Source: Pseudogemmobacter humi
GTDB taxonomy: Bacteria > Pseudomonadota > Alphaproteobacteria > Rhodobacterales > Rhodobacteraceae
Length of the DNA stretch: 64,000 nucleotides
NCBI RefSeq assembly: GCF_900609055.1
Contig: NZ_UXAW01000051.1
Span: 124,001 to 188,000 of the forward strand
Reading direction: 5' to 3'
In this document: positions 16,243 to 24,838 of the stretch, one piece after another
Layout of the letters: each line of letters starts with the position of its first letter
How positions within the stretch are numbered: the stretch's first letter is position 1
The notes under the pieces: model-generated
Database searches by the model: none
What the model saw: the letters and a program-made list of their open reading frames with translations, nothing else
Told to the model about the DNA's origin: nothing
Position numbers and translations under genes: made by a program

Positions 16243-17121
16243 GGCAATGGCTGGGGAAGGAAACGGAAGGGCCCGGCAGAGTCGTTCGCGGGAAAGGCTC
16301 TCCTGTCGTCGGGGTCAGATCGGCTTAAGCGCGGCGGCACCCGGGGGGGCCTCAGGGCGCTCACGGGTGCAGCTTTCCATACCACCTGCCCGGGCGAACA
16401 GGCCAGCGCCGGATGCGCCCCTGCGCCCGTGGGATCGCACGGCAGGACCATGGCCGTCGTCACCCGTGAGCGGTCTGGCGATCCATCGCCTTCGTTCGTG
16501 GAGAGTGCAGCTTATGGGGCCTGCCTTATCCCGCTGTCCCCTCGGATCGCGGCTCCATGTTCGGGGGGCCTGGCCCGGGTGGATGAACAGGCCCGCCCCT
16601 CTGTGCCGAACAGCGAAGTTCGCCGGTTGAAGTCTGGCGCCGAATCGCCGCTGCCCGCTGCTGTCGGGGCTTTCAGAATGGAGGCAGAAGGGCGGGCAGT
16701 GCCGGGCAAGGGGCGGATTGCGCCTTTCCCGGCCGCTGACACGGGCTTTCGCGTCATAGTCGCCCGTGACCGGCCAGGCGCCACCGCGGCGGCGACGGGC
16801 ATGATCTTGTGGCCTGCGGGGCGGGGTGATGGTCCGCCGGATATGCCTTCGACCCTGGGTTACATGATCAATTTTTGAACATAGTTATATTTTATGCGCT
16901 TGCGGAAAAGAGGCCCTTTCCGGGCCGGCCGGAGCGGGGGGTCATCCGGGGTCAGATTCCCGAAAAGAGATATTATCTTTGTTTTGCAATGTATTGATGG
17001 GTTTCCGAGGGTGGGGTGGCACCTCTGGCGCGCCGGAAAAAACTGTGACGCAGGGTGCATAATAGATTGGACATCCGCTCAAAGCCGATGCTATCGTCCT
17101 TAAAAATTTGACAGGGTTGAA
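16243..17121. other. Intergenic region, no convincing gene; promoter of the Mo-hydroxylase operon at its right end
   Basis: These 879 bp lie between divergent genes. The left 600 bp are GC-rich with broken frames and no recognisable product. From about 16860 the sequence becomes AT-rich (16863-17000 and 17055-17115), as expected for the promoter region of the molybdenum hydroxylase operon. An AGGG ribosome site precedes the first ATG. I saw no clear operator palindrome. Confidence 0.5.
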
Positions 17122-17985
17122 ATGAAGCCAGCCTCCTTCAGCTATCACAAGCCCGGATCGGTTTCGGCGGCGCTCGCGCTTCTGGCGCAGTTCGGCGAAG
17201 AGGGGAAGATCATCGCGGGCGGCCAGAGTCTGGTGCCGTCGATGAACTTCCGCCTCGCCCGGCCCGAGACGCTGATCGACATCAACCATATCGCGGAAAT
17301 CCAGGGCGTAAGCGACCAGGGCGATCATCTTGAGATCGGCGCGGTGACCCGCCACGCCACCTTTCACCACCCGGTCAGCCCCTGTCCGCTGGGGCGGATG
17401 CTGACGAAGGTGGTCGCCAATATCGCCCATTACCCGATCCGCCAGCGCGGCACCTTCGGCGGCTCGCTTTCCCATGCCGATCCGGCCTCGGAATGGTGCC
17501 TCGTCGCCGTCACCATGGGCGCCGAGATGGAGATCCACGGCCCCGCCGGCGCGCGCAGGGTGCCCGCGGCGCAGTTCTTCCGCGGCACCTTCACCACCGC
17601 CGTCGGGCGCGACGAGTTGCTGGCGCGGATCCGGCTGCCGAAACTGCCCGAGGGCTGGGGCACCGGATTTTACGAATTTTCCCGCCGCAAGGGGGATTTC
17701 GCCCTCGCGATGGCGCTGGCGGCGCTGAAGGTCGAGGGCGGCACGATCCGGGCTGCGCGGCTGGGCCTTGGCGCCGTCGGCGCCCATCCGCAGCGGCTGG
17801 AGGCGCTGGAGGCCGAACTGACCGGCCAGCCCGCCACGCCCCAGACCTTCGCGGCCATCGGTGCGCGCGCGCAGACCATGGTCACGCCTTCGGGCGACAT
17901 TCACGGCTCGGCCGAATACCGGCGCGAGCTTGCGGCCACGGTGATCGCGCGGGCGCTGACCCGGGCGGCGGAGGATGCGGCATGA
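17122..17985 (+). CDS. Molybdenum hydroxylase FAD-binding (medium) subunit
   Basis: The 287-residue protein is a CoxM-type subunit of the xanthine dehydrogenase family. FAD-contacting motifs are AGGQSLVPSMNFRLARP (about residues 33-50) and RGTFGGSLSHADPASEW (about 113-129), with the usual C-terminal CO_deh_flav_C domain. It passes electrons from the 2Fe-2S subunit to an acceptor, either NAD or membrane quinone. It is the first gene of a four-gene overlapping operon, and its stop overlaps the next start (ATGA). The start is supported by an upstream AGGG site and the family's usual N-terminus. Confidence 0.9.
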   Translation: MKPASFSYHKPGSVSAALALLAQFGEEGKIIAGGQSLVPSMNFRLARPETLIDINHIAEIQGVSDQGDHLEIGAVTRHATFHHPVSPCPLGRMLTKVVANIAHYPIRQRGTFGGSLSHADPASEWCLVAVTMGAEMEIHGPAGARRVPAAQFFRGTFTTAVGRDELLARIRLPKLPEGWGTGFYEFSRRKGDFALAMALAALKVEGGTIRAARLGLGAVGAHPQRLEALEAELTGQPATPQTFAAIGARAQTMVTPSGDIHGSAEYRRELAATVIARALTRAAEDAA

Positions 17986-20312
17986 GCTGGATCGGACGCA
18001 CCCTGCCGCGGCTGGAGGATCCGGCGCTCTTGCGCGGTCTCGGGCGCTATTTCGCCGATCTGGCCCGGGGCGCCCAGGCGGTGAAATTCGTGCGCAGCCC
18101 GATGGCGGCGGGGGTGATCACCGGGATCGACCTGCCCGATCCCGAGGACATCCGCGGCCATATCTTCCTCGCCCGCGATCTGGAGGCCGGCGGCGTGCGG
18201 CCGGTTCAGGCGGTGCTCGACCGCCCCGATTACCGCCGGGTGCCGCATCCGGCACTGGCGGGCGCGCGGGTGGTGTTCACCGGCCAGGCGGTGGCGATGG
18301 TGGTGGCCGAAACCGAGGCGCTGGCCGAGGATCTGGCCGAGCAGGTCTTCGTCGATATCGAGCCCGAAGACCCCGTCATCAGCATCGGGGATGCGCTGGC
18401 CGAAGACGCGCGGCCGGTTCACCCGGAAACCCCCGGCAATGTCATGGTCGAGGGCGCGATGCGCACCCCGGGCGTCGATCAGGCTTTCACTGACGCCGCC
18501 TGCGTGGTGGAACTGAACCTGCGCTCGCAGCGCCAGACCGCGATGCCGATGGAGGGGCGCGGCGGCGTGGCCGATTACGATGCGGCCAGCGGCCGGGTGA
18601 CGCTTTATGCCTCGGTGCAGATGCCGCATATGCTGCGCACCGGGCTTGCCGATGCGCTGGCGATCGACGAGGGGCTGTTGCGGGTGGTCGCCCCCGATGT
18701 GGGCGGCGGGTTCGGCTCGAAAATGGCGCTGTTCCCGGAATATGTCGCGCTGGTCTGGGCGTGTTTCCGGCTGAAGCGCAAGCTGGCCTGGATCGAGGAC
18801 CGGCGCGAGAATTTCCTTGCGGGGTCGCATTCGCGCGACCAGATCTTCAGCGTGAAGGGCGCCTTCTCGGCCGAGGGGCGGCTCCTGGCCATCGACGGCG
18901 ATCTGCGCTCGAACGTGGGGGCCTATTCCTGCTATCCCGTCACCTGCGGGGTCGAGCCGCTGATGGCCTTCGCCGAACTGCCGGGGCCTTACGATTTCGC
19001 CCATTACGGCGTGCGCTCGCGCGGGATCACCTCGAACACCGCGATGATGGCGCCCTATCGCGGCGTGGCGCGGCCGATGCTGACCCTGACCATGGAGCAG
19101 CTGATGGACCGCGCCGGGGCGAAGCTGGGCATCGACCCGGTGGAGATGCGGCGGCGCAATCTGGTGACGAAATTCCCGCATACCTCGCCCACCGGCCTTG
19201 TCTTCGACGAGGCGTCCTATCTGGAGGCGATGGAGGCGGCGGTGAAGATCGCCGACTACCCCGCCTTCCGCGCCCGCCAGGCCGAGGCGCGGGCGGGGGG
19301 GCGTTATCTGGGGATCGGGCTCGCGGTGTTCTCGGAACGCACCGGCTATGGCACGCCTGCCTTTGCCGCGCGCAAGATGGCCATCGTGCCGGGCTATGAA
19401 AGCGTCGATTGCGAGATGGGGCCGTCGGGGCAGGTCACGCTGAGGATCGGCGCCTCGCCGCATGGCCAGGGGCTGAAAACCGCGCTGGCGCAGCTGGTGG
19501 CCGACCGGATCGGCATCGCGCCCGACCAGATCAGGGTGATCGCAGGCGACACCGATGCCACCCCCTACGGCTGGGGCAGCTTCGCCAGCCGCTCGATGGT
19601 GATCGCGGGCGGCGCCAGCCAGTTCGCCGCCGACAAGGTGGCCGACAAACTGCGCCGGATCGCCGGGCAGCTCATGGAGGTGCCGCCCGAGACCATCACC
19701 CTTGGCGACGGCCTCGCCATGGCCGCGGGCACCAACCGCAGCCTGCCGATCGGCGATCTTGCGCGCGCGATCCACAGCCAGAGCCACCGTTTCCCGGAGA
19801 TGGAGCCCGGGATCAGGACCCAGGGCTTCTACGACCCGCCCGGCACCTTCTCGAACGCCGCGCATATCTGCGAGGTCGAGGTCGATACCCAGACCGGCGG
19901 CGTCAGGATCGACCGCTTCCTCGTGGTCGAGGATGCGGGCCTCCTGATCAATCCGATGATCGTCGATGGCCAGATCGCGGGCGGCGTGGCCCAGGGCATC
20001 GCCAATGCGCTGTATGAGGAACTGATCTACGACGAATACGGCACGCTGCTGACCAGTTCGCTGGCCGATTACCTGCCGCCGACCTGCGCCGAGATCCCGC
20101 CGATAGAGATCCACCATATGGAGACCCTCTCGCCCGAGACCGTCACCGGCGCCAAGGGCGTGGGCGAGGGCGGCACCATCGGCGCGCCCGCCGCGGTCGT
20201 CTCGGCGATCATGGACGCGCTTGCGCCCTTCGGCGTCGAGATCAACACCATCCCCGCCACGCCCGACCGCATCCGGGCGGCGCTGCGCGAAGCGAAAGGG
20301 CCTGCCCGATGA
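17982..20312 (+). CDS. Molybdenum hydroxylase large (Mo-pterin) subunit, copy 1
   Basis: The 776-residue catalytic subunit has the two Mo-pterin domains of the xanthine dehydrogenase/CoxL family. Key sites are DVGGGFGSKMALFPE near residue 240, the substrate-pocket stretch MAPYRGVARP (about 356-365) in place of the CO dehydrogenase AYRCSFR loop, and the catalytic Glu in GVGEGGT (Glu729). The lack of the Cys of form I CoxL makes it a hydroxylase of organic substrates, not a CO dehydrogenase. It begins in an ATGA overlap with the FAD subunit. It differs clearly from the second large subunit in this operon. Confidence 0.9.
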   Translation: MSWIGRTLPRLEDPALLRGLGRYFADLARGAQAVKFVRSPMAAGVITGIDLPDPEDIRGHIFLARDLEAGGVRPVQAVLDRPDYRRVPHPALAGARVVFTGQAVAMVVAETEALAEDLAEQVFVDIEPEDPVISIGDALAEDARPVHPETPGNVMVEGAMRTPGVDQAFTDAACVVELNLRSQRQTAMPMEGRGGVADYDAASGRVTLYASVQMPHMLRTGLADALAIDEGLLRVVAPDVGGGFGSKMALFPEYVALVWACFRLKRKLAWIEDRRENFLAGSHSRDQIFSVKGAFSAEGRLLAIDGDLRSNVGAYSCYPVTCGVEPLMAFAELPGPYDFAHYGVRSRGITSNTAMMAPYRGVARPMLTLTMEQLMDRAGAKLGIDPVEMRRRNLVTKFPHTSPTGLVFDEASYLEAMEAAVKIADYPAFRARQAEARAGGRYLGIGLAVFSERTGYGTPAFAARKMAIVPGYESVDCEMGPSGQVTLRIGASPHGQGLKTALAQLVADRIGIAPDQIRVIAGDTDATPYGWGSFASRSMVIAGGASQFAADKVADKLRRIAGQLMEVPPETITLGDGLAMAAGTNRSLPIGDLARAIHSQSHRFPEMEPGIRTQGFYDPPGTFSNAAHICEVEVDTQTGGVRIDRFLVVEDAGLLINPMIVDGQIAGGVAQGIANALYEELIYDEYGTLLTSSLADYLPPTCAEIPPIEIHHMETLSPETVTGAKGVGEGGTIGAPAAVVSAIMDALAPFGVEINTIPATPDRIRAALREAKGPAR

Positions 20313-20800
20313 ACGAAAAGCTCGACATCACGCTGACGGTGAACGGCAGGAGCCATGCGCTTGGCGTCGAGCCGCGCCGCAACCTGGCCGATGCCTTGCG
20401 CGACGATCTGGGGCTGACCGGCACCCATGTCGGTTGCGAACACGGCGTCTGCGGCGCCTGCACCGTGCTGATGGACGGCCGGCCGGTGCGGTCCTGCCTG
20501 ACCTTCGCCTGCCAGGCCGAGGGGGCCGCCATCGAGACGGTCGAGGGCCTTGCCGACGGCGACCGGCTGCATCCCCTGCAACAGAAATTCTGGGAGTTGC
20601 ACGGGCTGCAATGCGGCTTCTGCACCCCGGGGATGCTGATGCTGGCCGCCGGCGCCCTGCGCGAGAACCCCGATATGGACGACGAGGAGATCCGCGAGGT
20701 CATGTCGTCGAACCTCTGCCGCTGCACCGGCTATCAGAACATCCTCAGGGCGGTGCGCGCCGCCGCCGATGTCATGCGCGCCGAGGGGGCGCAGGGATGA
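20309..20800 (+). CDS. Molybdenum hydroxylase 2Fe-2S (small) subunit
   Basis: The 163-residue CoxS-type subunit carries two [2Fe-2S] clusters. The N-terminal plant-ferredoxin-like cluster uses C43, C48, C51 and C63 (GCEHGVCGACT...C). The C-terminal helical cluster uses C102, C105, C137 and C139 (QCGFCTPGM and NLCRCTGY). It carries electrons from the Mo site to FAD. The gene sits between the two large-subunit genes with ATGA overlaps on both sides, so it is probably shared by both. All eight ligands are present. Confidence 0.95.
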   Translation: MNEKLDITLTVNGRSHALGVEPRRNLADALRDDLGLTGTHVGCEHGVCGACTVLMDGRPVRSCLTFACQAEGAAIETVEGLADGDRLHPLQQKFWELHGLQCGFCTPGMLMLAAGALRENPDMDDEEIREVMSSNLCRCTGYQNILRAVRAAADVMRAEGAQG

Positions 20801-23079
20801 CCGAGAACGCGCCGAACCTGATCGGTCAGAGTGTCGCGCGTATCGAGGACCCCGAGCTTCTGACCGGCAAAGGCACTTTCGCCGCCGATTTCAACCGCGC
20901 GGGCCAGATCCATATGCGGGTCCTGCGCTCTCCGGTGGCCTTCGGGCGGCTCGGGGGGATCGACACCGCCGAGGCCCGCGCGCTGCCCGGGGTGATCGCG
21001 GTCTGGACGGCGGAAGACATCGCCGATCTGCCGCAGATCGACTTTCGCATGACGAAGGTGCAGGGCCTCGGGCCCTACCGGCAATGGTGTCTCGCGCGCG
21101 ATTACGTCCGTTACGTGGGCGATCCGATTGCGGTGGTCTTCGCCGAGACCGCCTTCCTCGCCGAGGATGCCTGCGATCTGATCTTTCCCGAGATCGGGGA
21201 ACTCGATCCGCAGCTCGATCCGCTGGATGATCCCTCGCCTTACATGCCCGAAACCATGCCGGGGGTGCTGTCGGAACCGGCGGTGCTGCGCAAGGGCTCG
21301 GGCGATGTGGAGGCGGTTTTCGCCCATGCGGCCGAGGTGGTGGAGCTGGAACTCTCGGTCGGCCGCCACAGCGGCATCCCCCTGGAGACGCGCGGCGCGC
21401 TTGGCGTTTATGACCGGGACAGCGACACGATCACCATGTATGGCGCCGCCAAGGTGCCGCATTACAACCGCGGCGCCATCGCCGATATGCTGCGCCTGCC
21501 GGTGGAGCGGGTGCATCTGTCCGAGGGCCATGTCGGCGGCGGCTTCGGCCCGCGCGGCGAGCTTTACCCCGAGGACGTGTTGGTCTGCTACGCTTGCCGC
21601 CGCCTTGGCCGCCCGGTGAAATGGATCGAGGACCGGCGCGAGCATTTCCTTTCCACCAACCACTCGCGCGACCAGCATTACCGGCTGAAGGCGGCCATCG
21701 ACGAGCGGGGCGTGATCCAGGCGCTGGACGCGGAATTCTTCACCGACCAGGGCGCCTATGTCCGCACCCACGGCGCCACCGTCTCGGATCTGGCGGCGGC
21801 GCTGCTGCCCGGCCCCTATCTGATCCCGGCCTACCGCGTCGCGGGCCATATCCGGCTGACCAACAAGACCCCCTGCGGCACCTACCGCGCCCCCGGCCGC
21901 TACGAGAGCAGCTTCGCCCGCGAGCGGCTGATCGACGCCATCGCGGCCAGGAAGGGCCTCGATCCGTTCGAGATCCGTGCCCGCAACCTGATCCCCGAGG
22001 ACCGGATTCCGTTCGACCGCGGCATCGACGCGCTCGGAACCCATGTGGTCTACGATTCCGGCAAATATCACGACCTGCTGGCGCGGCTGCGCGCGGCGCT
22101 GGACTGGGATGCGCTGTCCGCCCGGGTCGCCGCGCGGCGGGCCGAAGGCGAGCGGATCGGCCTCGGGATCGGCTATTTCGTCGAGAAAAGCGGCCTCGGC
22201 CCCGATGACAAGGTGCGGCTGCATTTCTACCCCGACGGGCTGATCTGCATCGTCACCGGCGTCGCCAACATCGGCCAGGGGGTGGAAACCGCGATGGCGC
22301 AGATCTGCGGCGGCACGCTCGGCCTGCCGATGGCGGGGATCTCGATCCTGCACGGCCAGACCCGGCTGATCGACGAGGGGCGCGGCGCCTTTGCCACAAG
22401 GGTCACGGTGATGACCGGCTCGGCGGTGAAACTGGCCTCCGAGGCGCTCTTGGATCAGGCGCTGGATCTGGCGGCGGGCAGGTTCGGTCTGCCGCGCGAA
22501 GAATTGCGCTACCGTGCCGGGCGGATCTGGCACGAGGGCGGCGCCAGCGTGACGCTGTGCGAACTGGCCGCGGAATACGGCGGCGAGGACGGGCTGGTGG
22601 CCGAAGGCATCTTCCGCTCGGACCACATGACCTATCCCTATGGCATCCATTTCGCCCAGGTGAAGCTGGATCCCGGCACCGGCGGGGTACAGATCGAGCG
22701 TTACATGGTCGCCTTCGACGTGGGCCGCGCGATCAATCCGATGCTGGTCGAGGGCCAGATCACCGGCGCGGTGGCGCAGGGAATCGGCGGCGCGCTTTAC
22801 GAGGAATTCGTCTATGACGCGGCGGGCCAGCCGCTGGTGACCTCTTTCGCCGATTACCTGATGCCGACCGCGATGGAGATTCCGCCGATCGAGACGCTGA
22901 TCCGCGAGGATGCGCCCAGCCCGCTCAATCCGCTGGGCGTCAAGGGCGCGGGCGAGGGCGGCATCACCGCCGCCGGCGCCGCCATCGCCTCGGCTGTCGA
23001 AGACGCGATTGGCCGGCCCGGGGTGGTGGACCGTCTGCCCCTTACCCCCGAACGGGTGGCCGGCTGGCTGCGCGGCTGA
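20797..23079 (+). CDS. Molybdenum hydroxylase large (Mo-pterin) subunit, copy 2
   Basis: This 760-residue catalytic subunit has the same two-domain layout as copy 1 but a different pocket. It has HVGGGFGPRGELYPED, then CGTYRAPGRYES (residues 360-371) and catalytic Glu720 in GAGEGGI. The TYRAPGR loop is common among hydroxylases of N-heterocycles and related CoxL-like proteins of unknown substrate. It starts in the ATGA overlap with the small subunit and ends 22 bp before the convergent regulator. No separate FAD or 2Fe-2S gene accompanies it, so it either pairs with the shared subunits or forms one complex with copy 1. Confidence 0.9.
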   Translation: MTENAPNLIGQSVARIEDPELLTGKGTFAADFNRAGQIHMRVLRSPVAFGRLGGIDTAEARALPGVIAVWTAEDIADLPQIDFRMTKVQGLGPYRQWCLARDYVRYVGDPIAVVFAETAFLAEDACDLIFPEIGELDPQLDPLDDPSPYMPETMPGVLSEPAVLRKGSGDVEAVFAHAAEVVELELSVGRHSGIPLETRGALGVYDRDSDTITMYGAAKVPHYNRGAIADMLRLPVERVHLSEGHVGGGFGPRGELYPEDVLVCYACRRLGRPVKWIEDRREHFLSTNHSRDQHYRLKAAIDERGVIQALDAEFFTDQGAYVRTHGATVSDLAAALLPGPYLIPAYRVAGHIRLTNKTPCGTYRAPGRYESSFARERLIDAIAARKGLDPFEIRARNLIPEDRIPFDRGIDALGTHVVYDSGKYHDLLARLRAALDWDALSARVAARRAEGERIGLGIGYFVEKSGLGPDDKVRLHFYPDGLICIVTGVANIGQGVETAMAQICGGTLGLPMAGISILHGQTRLIDEGRGAFATRVTVMTGSAVKLASEALLDQALDLAAGRFGLPREELRYRAGRIWHEGGASVTLCELAAEYGGEDGLVAEGIFRSDHMTYPYGIHFAQVKLDPGTGGVQIERYMVAFDVGRAINPMLVEGQITGAVAQGIGGALYEEFVYDAAGQPLVTSFADYLMPTAMEIPPIETLIREDAPSPLNPLGVKGAGEGGITAAGAAIASAVEDAIGRPGVVDRLPLTPERVAGWLRG

Positions 23080-23101
23080 GCGGGACGCCTGCGGCGCCCC
23101 C

Positions 23102-23719
23102 TCATTTCCGGCTGGTGTTGAACCACAATGTGCGCGCCGTGCCAGGCCCCGGGTTCCAGATCCGGTGCGGGCGCTGCGAGGAATAGGACACCAGATCGCC
23201 CGCCTTCAGCACATGGTTCGCGCCATCCACTTCGACGATCAGCGAGCCCTCAAGCAGGAAGCCGTATTCGTAACCGTAATGGCTCAGCGGCTGTTCGCTC
23301 GATCCGGTATGGGCGGGATATTCGTTGATCGCCACCGTCACGCCGTTGAGGGTATCTTCCTTCATCACCCGCCGCACCGCGCCGGTGCCGGTCTCCAGCA
23401 CCCGCGCCTCGGCCGCGCGCACGACCAGATTGTCCTGCGGGCCTTCGCCCTCGACGATCAGCGCCGACATGCTTTTGCCGAGCGCCTCGCTGATCACCAC
23501 CAGCGAGCCGATCGAGGGCGAGGCGAGGCCGCGCTCGACGAGGCTGAGCATCGACGAGCTGAGCCCGGTCGCCTCGGCCAGCGCCTGGAGGGTCATGCCC
23601 CGGCCTTTGCGCAGCTCGCGGATCCGCTGGCCGATGATGGCGAGGGTCTTTTCCGTGGCGGCGTTGGCGGGCACATCCTGGAGCATTTGTTCAGAACTGC
23701 TCAAATTCAGCACCTTCAA
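23102..23719 (-). CDS. XRE-family regulator with C-terminal cupin sensor
   Basis: The 205-residue protein has an N-terminal Cro/XRE helix-turn-helix (about residues 27-85: IRELRKGRGMTLQALAEATG, SSSMLSLVERGLASPS) and a C-terminal cupin_2 domain (SHYGYEYGFLLEGSLIVEV, SSQRPHRIWNPG). Such regulators (PuuR/SutR type) sense small nitrogenous metabolites and usually repress the adjacent catabolic operon. It is convergent with the Mo-hydroxylase operon and divergent from the cupin-amidohydrolase-transporter operon. Starts at 23719 or 23686 are possible. I infer that it controls the divergent operon, perhaps both. Confidence 0.85.
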   Translation of the reverse strand: MKVLNLSSSEQMLQDVPANAATEKTLAIIGQRIRELRKGRGMTLQALAEATGLSSSMLSLVERGLASPSIGSLVVISEALGKSMSALIVEGEGPQDNLVVRAAEARVLETGTGAVRRVMKEDTLNGVTVAINEYPAHTGSSEQPLSHYGYEYGFLLEGSLIVEVDGANHVLKAGDLVSYSSQRPHRIWNPGPGTARTLWFNTSRK

Positions 23720-24022
23720 TCGTAAGTTTGTTGTTTTTTCTCATCTTTTGTTCCGTAATCCTTTGGTGTTCCCGTTTAACATGCGTAAGAGTTGATGTCA
23801 TTAAACTAGTTCGTCGCAGGAGGATTTTCGATCCGGCCCTGAGTCTGGCGGTCCGCATCGGTCTGCGGCCGCGGATGGGCGCTGCAAATGCTCAAAAAAC
23901 ATGCGTTCATCTGCCGGAAGCCCAGAGCGAAGCGATTTTGGACTTCAGTATTGATAAAACTACTTGTGTAAAATTAAATTTTAACTAGGCTAAAGAAAGC
24001 AGGTGCAGAACAGGAAACGGGA
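23720..24022. promoter_or_regulatory. Divergent promoter region with a 15-bp palindrome at 23969-23983
   Basis: The 303-bp gap between the XRE-cupin regulator and the first cupin gene is AT-rich at both ends. TAAAATT at 23969-23975 and AATTTTA at 23977-23983 make a perfect palindrome around a single base, about 40 bp upstream of the cupin start. It is a candidate binding site for the regulator. A GGAAACGGG ribosome site precedes the ATG at 24023. Confidence 0.45.
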
Positions 24023-24412
24023 ATGACCGAAGAATCGCCGAACACGGTGCGCGTGATAGATACCACGCTGAATCGGGCGCCTCTGTCGATCGTCCGCCGG
24101 GGCGGAGCGGCCCATGCGGTGCTCTGGCCCGGCAATGGCGCCCGGTTCCGCAGTTTTAATCTGGTCGAACTGGACGCCCTCGGTCAGACGGTTGATCTGC
24201 GTCACGAAAAGGAATGCGCCTGGTATATCCAGGGCGGCTCGGGGCTGATCCGCGATCTCGCCACCGACGAGGCGCAGGAGCTTGCCGAAGGGGCGATGCT
24301 GCATATCGGCCCGGGCGACGGCTACCGGATCGAGGCCGGCGAATCCGGGCTGACCGCGATTGGCGGCACGGTGCCGGTGGATCCGAAATTCTACGAAGAT
24401 TATCTGGGGTAA
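24023..24412 (+). CDS. Cupin-fold protein with degenerate metal site
   Basis: The 129-residue single-domain cupin (AVLWPGNGARFRSFNLVEL, LRHEKECAWYIQGGSGLI, GPGDGYRIEAG) lacks the second His of cupin motif 1 and has Tyr in place of the motif 2 His. It therefore probably does not bind a catalytic metal in the usual way. It shares the V-x-WPG opening with the next gene, so the two may be paralogues acting as a heterodimer. It leads the operon of cupin, cupin, amidohydrolase, CoxG-like protein and Liv transporter. Function is unknown. Confidence 0.75.
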   Translation: MTEESPNTVRVIDTTLNRAPLSIVRRGGAAHAVLWPGNGARFRSFNLVELDALGQTVDLRHEKECAWYIQGGSGLIRDLATDEAQELAEGAMLHIGPGDGYRIEAGESGLTAIGGTVPVDPKFYEDYLG

Positions 24413-24415
24413 GGC

Positions 24416-24838
24416 ATGGCGATCCGCGTTTTTCATCGTGACAATCCGTCCCTGCGCCTGCCGCTGATCTCGAAGGATGCGCGGTTCGTGGTCTGGCCCG
24501 GGACCGAGGCCTGGAACGCCAACATGAACTATGTCGTGCTGGAGCCGGGCGAGGCCAATGTGCCGCATGTCCACCAGATTTCCGAGGATACGATCTATAT
24601 CCTCAAGGGGCGCGGCACGGCGGTCGATTACACCAACAACCTGTCGCTGCCGTTCCATGCCGGCTGCCTCGTGCATGTGCCGGTGGGGGTGAAACACGCG
24701 GTCCATGCCGATCTGGGCGAGGGGATCGTCAGCGTGGGCGGCCCCGCCCCGGCGGATGTGCCCTTGCTGCGCAAGGCCGGGGCGCTGCCGCCCGATGTGC
24801 CGGTGCCTGGGAATTTCTGCGTCGAGGTGCCGGAATGA
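24416..24838 (+). CDS. Cupin-fold protein with intact metal site
   Basis: The 140-residue cupin retains the metal ligands: VPHVHQISEDTIYIL in motif 1 and VPVGVKHAV in motif 2. It starts 4 nt after the preceding cupin and its stop overlaps the amidohydrolase start (ATGA). It could be a small isomerase, hydrolase or dioxygenase acting on the hydroxylated heterocycle. Family membership is clear, but the reaction cannot be assigned from the sequence. Confidence 0.75.
   Translation: MAIRVFHRDNPSLRLPLISKDARFVVWPGTEAWNANMNYVVLEPGEANVPHVHQISEDTIYILKGRGTAVDYTNNLSLPFHAGCLVHVPVGVKHAVHADLGEGIVSVGGPAPADVPLLRKAGALPPDVPVPGNFCVEVPE

Noticed and set aside
16243-16850. Possible insertion-sequence remnant in the gap before the Mo-hydroxylase operon
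   Set aside because: I found no terminal inverted repeats, target duplication or transposase motif; the region is only non-coding and GC-rich.
14188-16878. Open frame of almost 900 codons on the plus strand
   Set aside because: It lies opposite the metal ATPase, has a low-complexity basic product and no ribosome site; the minus-strand gene has all P-type ATPase motifs.
17982-20312. Assignment of large subunit 1 as aerobic CO dehydrogenase because of the CoxG-like neighbour
   Set aside because: The active-site loop is APYRGVARP and lacks the Cys of the CO dehydrogenase AYRCSFR loop, so CO oxidation is unlikely.
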